From contig DGLO01000016.1 in NCBI GenBank assembly GCA_002388005.1, forward strand, positions 1 through 11,273: a DNA stretch of 11,273 nucleotides. Direction: 5' to 3'. The notes beneath the pieces were generated by a model, which was not told where the DNA came from, searched no databases, and saw nothing but the letters and a program-made list of their open reading frames with translations. Both the position numbers and the translations under genes were made by a program. The DNA comes from Candidatus Neomicrothrix sp. UBA4542 (GTDB lineage Bacteria > Actinomycetota > Acidimicrobiia > Acidimicrobiales > Poriferisodalaceae). The stretch's first letter is position 1, and every line of letters begins with the position of its first letter. Positions 5,956 through 11,273 of the stretch are shown piece by piece.

Positions 5956-7965
5956 TCAGCCGAGAACTAGGTCGGCGACAAAGTAGGTCGTGGGCAAGAC
6001 GAATAGCAAAGCATCGAACCGATCAAAGACACCTCCATGGCCTGGGAGCAGGGTCCCCATGTCCTTTACTCCCATATCTCTTTTGATCATCGATTGAGCC
6101 AGATCGCCAATAGGGGCTACGACCGCTATTGCCAAACCGAGCCAGAGGCAGTCCATCATCGACTCCGACCAGGGATGGATTCCGGGGAAGCGATTCAATA
6201 CCAACGTGGTGACCACTACCGCCAGCATCATGCCGCCAAGCAAACCTTCATATGTTTTGTTTGGGCTGACGCGTGGGGCAAGTTTTGATTGGCCTGTAGT
6301 ACTACCAATGACGTAGCCGCCGACGTCGTAGGCCACAGTCCCTAGAACAGCGCCGATGAGGATCGCGTCGCCATTGGGCTGAGCGAGAATCAACGCAGCA
6401 AAAGAACCGAGGCCGCCAACCCAACCAACGCCAAGCAAAGTCACTGCGAGATTCGCTGTTACATGTTCCGAGTCCACGTCGAAAAGGAACCAGCAGATTC
6501 CGGTGAGCACCGTCAGCCCTAGAACAACCGGGTAGGCCTCATAACCTCGGTGGTAGGCCCCTAGCGACAAACCTACGACCGACGCTATTCCGAGCAGGGT
6601 CGCTGGCCGGTACCCAAGATTTTGCGCGGAGGATAGAAATTCTGTTACCGCTATGGCAAGGGCCAACACGACCATGCAAAGCGCAGCCCATGGTCCGACT
6701 TTGAGTAATGCAAAAAACGCCCCACCAAGGCCTAAGCCAACCACGATTGCTAGAGGTAGGTTTCGACCTGCCGATCGCTTCGAGGAAACGTTTCGTTCGC
6801 TGGAGTTACCGCTATGTGTAACCACTCGGTCGTCATCGCTCACTGTTACTGGCTCCTCGTAGTCTCGTCGATCTTCTCGCCAATGCGGTGCCGGGCCACC
6901 AAGATGTGCCCAGTCATCACCGCTTTCAGCAACCTTGTCGGGGTTGTTTTCTCTAGAAGTGGCCTCACCTCTCACCAAGGGGCTGCGCTTCATTGCTCGT
7001 TGACTCGGCGGAGTATCGAAAAGCTCAATGACGCGCGGGGGCTGCCGCTGTTCACCTTCCAGCGGTTCCTCTTCGTCTGTTTGGAGGGAGTCGCCCGAGG
7101 GGGCAGGTTCATCGAGACTGTCTGACCTTCGCGACTCGACCTCACTTACGTCATTTTCTTCTTCGAGAACCAACTCCGCTGTGGGTTCGTCTGCAATATC
7201 TTCCTCGTCGACGCTGGCATTATCGATATCTGAAATATTGGGGTCGTTTCCGGAATCAGATACCGCGACCGGAGTATCCAACGGAGTCGCAGCTTCTCGG
7301 GCATCGATTGCTGATGCCTGGCTGAGGGGTCCGTTGGAGTCGACTCCGGTGAGATCATCCGATACCGCTACGAATTCACCATCATCTGCAGACTTGTCAA
7401 CGACTTCATTTATGGTTCCCGTGTCGAACAACGGTGCTTCAGATTCAGTTCCACGACCAATGATGGGAGCATCATCAAATTCCGACGCGTCAAACGCGTC
7501 TTCTTCGAAAAGCGATTCGTGGAAAAGCTCGTCAGTTGAAAGTTCTGATTGAGAGTATTCGTCCCCGCTTGACTCAGCCACCGCTTCGCTGAGGTCATCT
7601 GAAGCGGGGACCGCATCTTCGACATCAATCGGCCCGGTGTCGAATAGCTCTGAGTCCCCCGCCGGCGCGATGGTTGGGACAGTGTCTGAACGCAGAACAT
7701 CCATCAGACCCGTATCGGAAGTATCGACGAGGTGTGGGTCATCGGGAAGCTGCGGGAATAGTCGCGACCCTTGCAGCGACGGAGTTTCTATCTCTGGCGG
7801 ATCCAGACGTTCTCCGCCGTCAGGCAGTTCACTGGAACCGGGTTCTGACCAATGCGGCATCGGTGCCTCATCGAAGTCGAACGACAGCAGGGGTCCCTCA
7901 TCACCCTCATCAGGTTCGTCTCCGGTACGCCGGCGCTCAATATCGTCAGCGTCATTATCGGGCAT
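5956..7965 (-). CDS. cdsA: Phosphatidate cytidylyltransferase (CDP-diacylglycerol synthase) with long acidic N-terminal tail
   Basis: CdsA is an integral membrane enzyme that makes CDP-diacylglycerol from CTP and phosphatidic acid, precursor of all membrane phospholipids. The product is 669 residues with the start chosen here. The catalytic domain is only the last 265 or so: multiple hydrophobic segments from about residue 403 and, at 625-651, the CDS signature (S-M-I-K-R, K-D, P-G-H-G-G and D-R-F-D in order). Residues 1-395 are hydrophilic, very acidic, Ser/Asp/Glu-rich, with no Cys and only three Lys, and look disordered; they carry repeated short motifs. I chose ATG at 7965 (AGGA 6 bases upstream) over an in-frame TTG at 7989 whose first base overlaps the frr stop; the TTG has poorer ribosome binding spacing and would add eight residues. 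Family CdsA proteins are usually near 270-310 residues, so the tail is the striking feature. The catalytic call is firm; the tail function is unknown. Confidence 0.95.
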   Translation of the reverse strand: MPDNDADDIERRRTGDEPDEGDEGPLLSFDFDEAPMPHWSEPGSSELPDGGERLDPPEIETPSLQGSRLFPQLPDDPHLVDTSDTGLMDVLRSDTVPTIAPAGDSELFDTGPIDVEDAVPASDDLSEAVAESSGDEYSQSELSTDELFHESLFEEDAFDASEFDDAPIIGRGTESEAPLFDTGTINEVVDKSADDGEFVAVSDDLTGVDSNGPLSQASAIDAREAATPLDTPVAVSDSGNDPNISDIDNASVDEEDIADEPTAELVLEEENDVSEVESRRSDSLDEPAPSGDSLQTDEEEPLEGEQRQPPRVIELFDTPPSQRAMKRSPLVRGEATSRENNPDKVAESGDDWAHLGGPAPHWREDRRDYEEPVTVSDDDRVVTHSGNSSERNVSSKRSAGRNLPLAIVVGLGLGGAFFALLKVGPWAALCMVVLALAIAVTEFLSSAQNLGYRPATLLGIASVVGLSLGAYHRGYEAYPVVLGLTVLTGICWFLFDVDSEHVTANLAVTLLGVGWVGGLGSFAALILAQPNGDAILIGAVLGTVAYDVGGYVIGSTTGQSKLAPRVSPNKTYEGLLGGMMLAVVVTTLVLNRFPGIHPWSESMMDCLWLGLAIAVVAPIGDLAQSMIKRDMGVKDMGTLLPGHGGVFDRFDALLFVLPTTYFVADLVLG
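7009..7719 (-). repeat. Degenerate DTG short-motif repeats in the CdsA N-terminal tail
   Basis: Four similar short peptides recur in the disordered tail: SDTGLMDVL (7719-7693), FDTGPIDVE (7644-7618; preceded by EL), FDTGTINEV (7428-7402; preceded by PL) and FDTPPSQRA (7020-6994; preceded by EL). Three share (E/P)-L-F-D-T, and three share D-T-G-x-(I/M)-x-x-(V/L) or close. The sequence between them is unrelated acidic Ser/Asp/Glu-rich linker. They look like conserved docking motifs on a flexible arm, but the partner is not evident. Confidence 0.5.
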
Positions 7966-7985
7966 GTAGCGTCCTGACTCCTGAC

Positions 7986-8552
7986 TCAAACCTCAAGCAG
8001 TTCCTGCTCCTTGGCATTGAGCGCGCGATCAATTTCGTCAACTGCGTTTTGGGTGGACCGATCCAGTTGCTTAGCGAAGTGTTCCTTGTCGTCGGAGGAA
8101 ATTTCTTTTTCTTTTTCGAGTGCATCGATGTCCTGGCGCGCCGATCGCCGAAGGTTTCGAACGGCAACGCGACCGTCCTCTGCCATTTGCTTGACCACTC
8201 GTACCAGATCTCGGCGCCGTTCTTCGGTCAAAGGCGGGAAAACCAGCCGCAACACCTCTCCGTCGTTGCTCGGGTTAATACCCAGATCTGATTCCATCAG
8301 GGCTTTTGAAATGTCCTCCACGGAGCTTCGATCAAAGGGCTGCACAACTAGGACTCGAGCTTCAGGAACCGAGAAACTCGCTAATTGCTGAAGGGGCACC
8401 TCGGCGCCGTAGTAGTCCACTTTCAACTTTTCAACGAGCGCCGGAGTCGCCCGACCGGTGCGCACAGTCGCGTACTCGTTTTGTGCATGCTCTATAGCAC
8501 GGTGCATACGCTCGCGAGCGTCATCACAAACCTCTTGGGCGAACTCGCTCAC
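7986..8552 (-). CDS. frr: Ribosome recycling factor
   Basis: RRF works with EF-G to split the post-termination ribosome. The 188-residue protein is of standard length and consists of the long three-helix bundle (about 1-28 and 107-188, including VRNLRRSARQDIDALEKEKEIS) and the small beta domain (about 32-104, KVDYYGAEVPLQQLASFSV, then VVQPFDRSSVEDISKAL). Conserved family segments VRTGRATP at 30-37 and DLGINPSNDG at 89-98 are intact. The start is GTG at 8552, overlapping the pyrH stop as GTGA. No clear ribosome binding site is visible, so translation probably depends on ribosomes finishing pyrH. Position between pyrH and cdsA is the common bacterial order. Confidence 0.97.
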   Translation of the reverse strand: MSEFAQEVCDDARERMHRAIEHAQNEYATVRTGRATPALVEKLKVDYYGAEVPLQQLASFSVPEARVLVVQPFDRSSVEDISKALMESDLGINPSNDGEVLRLVFPPLTEERRRDLVRVVKQMAEDGRVAVRNLRRSARQDIDALEKEKEISSDDKEHFAKQLDRSTQNAVDEIDRALNAKEQELLEV

Positions 8553-9295
8553 CTGACCAGCGTACCGATTGCGGCGCCACCCAAGATGGACCCAAAATTG
8601 CCGCTAGTCATCAAGTCAAAAACGACGATCGGCATCTTATTGTCCTTACAAACCGCGATCGCTGCACTATCCATAACCGCTAACTCGCGAGAAAGAACAT
8701 CTAGGAAAGACACCTCTTGAAGTAGCTGGGCTTCTGGATCGCTTTTGGGATCCGCTGTGTAAACACCGTCGACACCGGAGTGGGTGCCCTTGAGCACTGC
8801 GTCCGCGTCGATCTCCGCAGCCCGGAGTGCCGCGGCTGTGTCCGTCGTGAAGAACGGGTTACCAGTACCGGCGGCGAAGATGACCACTCGCCCCTTTTCG
8901 AGGTGTCTCACTGCCCTCCGTCGAATGTAAGGCTCAGCGATCTGAGCCATACCAATTGCGGTCATAACTCGCGTAGGTACGTCTGCTCTCTCAAGGGCAT
9001 CCTGTAGCGCTATGGCGTTGATCACGGTGGCAAGCATGCCCATATGATCGGATTGGGCTCTGTCTATCCCTCCGTCAGAACCAGACATTCCGCGCCAAAT
9101 ATTTCCACCGCCAACCACGATCGCGATATCTACTTCGTGTTCCTCGCGAACCAGCGAAATTTCTGTCGCGAGGCTCCGCAAAATTTCGCCGCTTATGTTG
9201 TTGCCAGATGGATCAGCTATCGCCTCACCCGACAGCTTAAGAACGACTCGTTTCCACGGGCTTTCACCCTCCCAGCGACGAGTCTCCTCCGTCAC
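8549..9295 (-). CDS. pyrH: Uridylate kinase (UMP kinase)
   Basis: PyrH phosphorylates UMP to UDP with ATP, feeding pyrimidine nucleotide and UDP-sugar synthesis; it is a hexameric member of the amino acid kinase fold. The 248-residue product has KLSGE at 20-24, the glycine-rich GGGNIWRG at 62-69, DHMGMLATVINAIALQDAL at 83-101, GTGNPFFTTDTAAALRAAEI at 143-162 and SGVDGVYTADP at 173-183. The open frame extends upstream into tsf, but the extra residues do not resemble PyrH. The start is therefore placed at GTG 9295-9293, one base after the tsf stop (TGA C GTG), giving the usual family length. A weak ribosome binding site and tight spacing suggest coupling to tsf. The 3' end overlaps frr by four bases. 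Confidence 0.95.
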   Translation of the reverse strand: MTEETRRWEGESPWKRVVLKLSGEAIADPSGNNISGEILRSLATEISLVREEHEVDIAIVVGGGNIWRGMSGSDGGIDRAQSDHMGMLATVINAIALQDALERADVPTRVMTAIGMAQIAEPYIRRRAVRHLEKGRVVIFAAGTGNPFFTTDTAAALRAAEIDADAVLKGTHSGVDGVYTADPKSDPEAQLLQEVSFLDVLSRELAVMDSAAIAVCKDNKMPIVVFDLMTSGNFGSILGGAAIGTLVR

Positions 9296-9296
9296 G

Positions 9297-10091
9297 TCAG
9301 TTACCGATTTCCACCTGGGTAAATCGACGTATTGTCGCCTCACCCAGTAGTTCAGCGACGCCAAGCTTTTCGTCTTTGACGAACTTTTGTTCAAGCAACG
9401 CTGTGTCTCTAAAGAATCCTGACATTCGTCCGTCAACGATCTTTTGGATCGCCTGGTCCGGTTTGCCCTCGTTGCGAGTGATGTTTTCCAAGGTTTCGCG
9501 TTCCGCCGCGACGACTTCAGCTGGAACATCTTCTCGGGTGAGGTACTTAGGTCGACTGCTCGCGATGTGGAGCGCCACATCGTGGGCTACTTCTGGGGTG
9601 CCGTTATGAATTTCGACTAACACGGCGTTAACGCCGCGGCCGTTCTGTTGGTGAACGTACGCGTCGATGACGGACCCCTCGCTAGATTCGTATCGAACTA
9701 TCTGCCCAAGGTCGATATTTTCTTTCAGCGTAAGTTTTAGGTCCTCAAGGACGCCTGACTCCGCGGACACGGCACCCTCTCCTTCCGCAAGCACCGACGT
9801 GAGAAGGTTTTCGGCGAGTTCCCCAAATTCATCTGATTTAGCAACGAAATCAGTTTCGCATTTCAGTTCGACGATCGCGGCAATCCCGCCTTCGACGCGG
9901 GCCACAACAACCCCTTCGCGGTTCTCTCGATCGGAACGGCTCGCGCTCTTCGCCATACCTTTTTCTCGCAACCATTGCGCAGCGGCTTCGGCATCTCCTT
10001 CATTTTCGACAAGCGCCTTCTTGGCATCCATCATGCCTGCTCCGGTTGTCTGCCGGAGAGCCTGAACGTCCTTGGCGGTGAAGTCTGCCAT
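9297..10091 (-). CDS. tsf: Elongation factor Ts
   Basis: EF-Ts is the nucleotide exchange factor that removes GDP from EF-Tu. The 264-residue protein starts with the UBA-like N-terminal domain (VQALRQTTGAGMMDAKKAL at 9-27, then WLREKGMAKSASRSDRENREG) and continues into the core with the highly conserved CETDFVA at 78-84 in ELKCETDFVAKSDEF. The C-terminal part includes HIASSRPKYLTREDVP and the dimerisation-type segment DGRMSGFFRDTALLEQKFV. Start ATG at 10091, 37 bases after rpsB; a GAGG element lies about 13 bases upstream, farther than ideal. rpsB-tsf is an almost universal bacterial pair, usually cotranscribed. Confidence 0.98.
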   Translation of the reverse strand: MADFTAKDVQALRQTTGAGMMDAKKALVENEGDAEAAAQWLREKGMAKSASRSDRENREGVVVARVEGGIAAIVELKCETDFVAKSDEFGELAENLLTSVLAEGEGAVSAESGVLEDLKLTLKENIDLGQIVRYESSEGSVIDAYVHQQNGRGVNAVLVEIHNGTPEVAHDVALHIASSRPKYLTREDVPAEVVAAERETLENITRNEGKPDQAIQKIVDGRMSGFFRDTALLEQKFVKDEKLGVAELLGEATIRRFTQVEIGN

Positions 10092-10128
10092 GGGGTCTGA
10101 TGTACCTCGTTAGTTGGTGAGTAGGCGG

Positions 10129-11073
10129 TTAGTTTTCTTCAGTAGTTTCCGAAGGTTCTTCGGCTGAGGTTTCTTGTTCGGCGACCTCATCGGCAGTTGT
10201 GGCTGCTTCGGGGGGAGCGTCAATCCTGGGCGTTGCCTGGGCTGCATGTTCCGCTGCAACGCGGGCCTCGCGAGCTGCCGCTTCGGCAAGCGCTTTTTGG
10301 GCTGCCATTGTTTGTTCAGCGGACACACGAGTCTCTTCTTCGGGGCCGCGTTCTTCGGAAGAACTGACGACTGCGCCCTTGCTTTCCGCTATGTAACGGC
10401 CTTCTCGAACTGCTTCTGCCACAACTCTGGTCAACAACTCGGTACTGCGAATTGCGTCGTCGTTACCCGGAATCACGTAGTCAATGAGGTCTGGATCACT
10501 ATTTGAGTCAGCAACTGCAACAACAGGAAGCTTGAGACGGTTCGCTTCGGCTACAGCGATGTGTTCCTTTGGAGTGTCGAGTACGAAAACGGTTTGTGGC
10601 AGCTTGTCCATGTTTCGGAGACCGTCGAGGTTTCGCTGAAGTTTGGTGAGTTCTCTTTCGAGCAACAGAGCTTCTTTTTTGGGCATGTTGTCAAAATCAC
10701 CTGCAGCCTGCATGCGCTCGTATTCGAGCATCTTCTCGACACGGCCTCGGATCGTTCGGAAGTTGGTGAGCATTCCTCCTAACCATCGTTGGTTTACGTA
10801 GGGCATGCCGGATGCTTTGGCATACGTTTCGATGGGATCCTGCGCTTGTTTTTTCGTACCGACGAAAAGCACCGTTCCACCTTTAGCAACCGTGTCACGA
10901 ACGAAGCTGTACGCGGTATCCAGCAGCCCTATCGTCTGCTCAAGATCAATGATGTAAATACCGTTGCGTTCGCCCCAGAGGTAACGATCCATCTTGGGGT
11001 TCCATCGGCGGGTCTGGTGACCAAAATGGACGCCGGCTTTGAGTAGATCCGACATGGTTACAACAGCAGCCAT
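10129..11073 (-). CDS. rpsB: 30S ribosomal protein S2 with Ala/Glu-rich C-terminal tail
   Basis: S2 is a late-assembling 30S protein that supports S1 binding. The 314-residue product has the N-terminal signature VHFGHQTRRWNPKMDRYLWG at 15-34, the central GTKKQAQDPI (72-81), NQRWLGGMLTNFRTI (94-108), the coiled-coil arm (about 112-152), and VVAVADSNSDPDLIDYVIPGNDDAIRS (184-210). From about residue 233 there is an 80-residue low-complexity tail rich in Ala and Glu (KALAEAAAREARVAAEHAAQ, ending EEPSETTEEN). Actinobacterial S2 proteins commonly carry such a tail, though this one is on the long side. ATG at 11073 is preceded by a G-rich ribosome binding site (GGGGGGAG at 11087-11080, 6 bases from the start). 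First gene of the large unit. Confidence 0.98.
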   Translation of the reverse strand: MAAVVTMSDLLKAGVHFGHQTRRWNPKMDRYLWGERNGIYIIDLEQTIGLLDTAYSFVRDTVAKGGTVLFVGTKKQAQDPIETYAKASGMPYVNQRWLGGMLTNFRTIRGRVEKMLEYERMQAAGDFDNMPKKEALLLERELTKLQRNLDGLRNMDKLPQTVFVLDTPKEHIAVAEANRLKLPVVAVADSNSDPDLIDYVIPGNDDAIRSTELLTRVVAEAVREGRYIAESKGAVVSSSEERGPEEETRVSAEQTMAAQKALAEAAAREARVAAEHAAQATPRIDAPPEAATTADEVAEQETSAEEPSETTEEN

Positions 11074-11273
11074 GATTCTCTCCCCCCACGGTTAGTTTGC
11101 TGCACTGGGAGCGACACCGTTGCGAAACGGCGACCGTGAGGTCGTCCCAGTTGAGAGTCAAATTGGACCCAACCTGAGTCCGAAGATGCAGTCTAGCGAA
11201 GTCGCAATCAAAGCGGTCTAGGGCTCGTTCTGAAAGATGCCCGTCATCCTCGCGGGTGATGTTTTCGGTGCAT
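11074..11273. other. Region upstream of rpsB to the window edge
   Basis: These 200 bases contain no gene I can support. Next to rpsB is its ribosome binding site; 11104-11151 is a nested inverted repeat (separate entry). On the minus strand TTGACT at 11161-11156 resembles a -35 but has no matching -10, and TAGACT at 11195-11190 resembles a -10 but has no good -35, so no rpsB promoter is assigned. GTCTAG occurs twice on the + strand (11191-11196 and 11216-11221). At the edge, a + strand ATG at 11237 opens 12 codons (MPVILAGDVFGA) and a minus-strand frame ends with TAG at 11220-11218; either could belong to a neighbouring gene. Confidence 0.6.
11104..11151. ncRNA. Structured element upstream of rpsB, possible leader RNA
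   Basis: Outer arms ACTGGGA (11104-11110) and TCCCAGT (11145-11151) are perfectly complementary. Between them are two perfect 5-bp hairpins: CCGTT-gcga-AACGG (11117-11130) and CGACC-gtga-GGTCG (11131-11144). Together they make a three-way junction with almost no unpaired bases apart from GCGACA after the first arm. An alternative fold extends the outer stem with CGAC (11112-11115) and GTCG (11141-11144), opening the second hairpin. Read on the + strand, both loops (GCGA, GTGA) are GNRA tetraloops; read on the minus strand it would sit 30 bases upstream of rpsB, where autoregulatory S2 leaders are known in other bacteria. Strand and function are undecided. Confidence 0.45.

Noticed and set aside
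7028..7552. 174-codon + strand frame opposite the CdsA tail, Ser-rich
   Set aside because: Its Ser/Thr richness is what the complement of Asp/Glu/Ser codons gives; no ribosome binding site or domain.
5956..7989. cdsA start at TTG 7989
   Set aside because: The ATG at 7965 has AGGA at better spacing and is a stronger start; the TTG cannot be wholly excluded.
8549..9580. Longer pyrH frame starting at 9580 (343 residues)
   Set aside because: The first 95 residues are an out-of-frame reading of tsf with Ser/Arg/Lys-rich shadow composition; the GTG at 9295 gives the family length.
11237..11273. Possible + strand gene start MPVILAGDVFGA at the right edge
   Set aside because: Twelve codons, no clear ribosome binding site; in Mycobacterium an M23 peptidase diverges from rpsB here, but this stretch is too short to support any call.

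Overview
The window is an ordinary-looking bacterial housekeeping cluster with every recognisable gene on the minus strand. Read in the direction of transcription (right to left) the order is rpsB, tsf, pyrH, frr, cdsA, dxr, a Rip1/RseP-type M50 protease, ispG, a rho-independent terminator, then rimP, nusA and the first 76 codons of infB. This set, and especially dxr - rip1 - ispG downstream of rpsB-tsf-pyrH-frr-cdsA and upstream of rimP-nusA-infB, is the arrangement known from Actinomycetota such as Mycobacterium. The long Ala/Glu-rich tail on S2, the acidic tail on NusA, the single-PDZ protease and the long acidic N-terminal tail on CdsA fit that phylum too. Base composition is only moderately GC-rich by eye, so a moderate-GC actinobacterial lineage (for example an uncultured Acidimicrobiia-like one) is my best guess, not a demonstrated placement.

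Layout. Right edge to 11074: a 200-base region upstream of rpsB containing a strong nested inverted repeat that could fold as a three-way junction. 11073 to 2302: one densely packed transcription unit with overlapping or nearly abutting genes (frr/pyrH 4 bases, protease/dxr 8 bases, tsf-pyrH 1 base apart). 2301 to 2137: intergenic region with the only convincing terminator. 2136 to 1: second unit, rimP-nusA (ATGA overlap), a 147-base gap with competing inverted repeats, then infB, which appears to start at TTG.

Functionally the first unit joins translation (S2, EF-Ts, ribosome recycling factor), pyrimidine nucleotide supply (UMP kinase), phospholipid precursor synthesis (CDP-diacylglycerol synthase), two steps of the MEP isoprenoid pathway (DXR, IspG) and regulated intramembrane proteolysis. 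The second unit covers 30S maturation (RimP), transcription elongation/termination (NusA) and translation initiation (IF-2).

I found no mobile element, CRISPR array, tRNA/rRNA or defence system, and no clear undescribed multi-gene system. The points most worth following are the structured element upstream of rpsB, the roughly 400-residue acidic repeat-bearing tail of CdsA, and the alternative stems in the nusA-infB gap.
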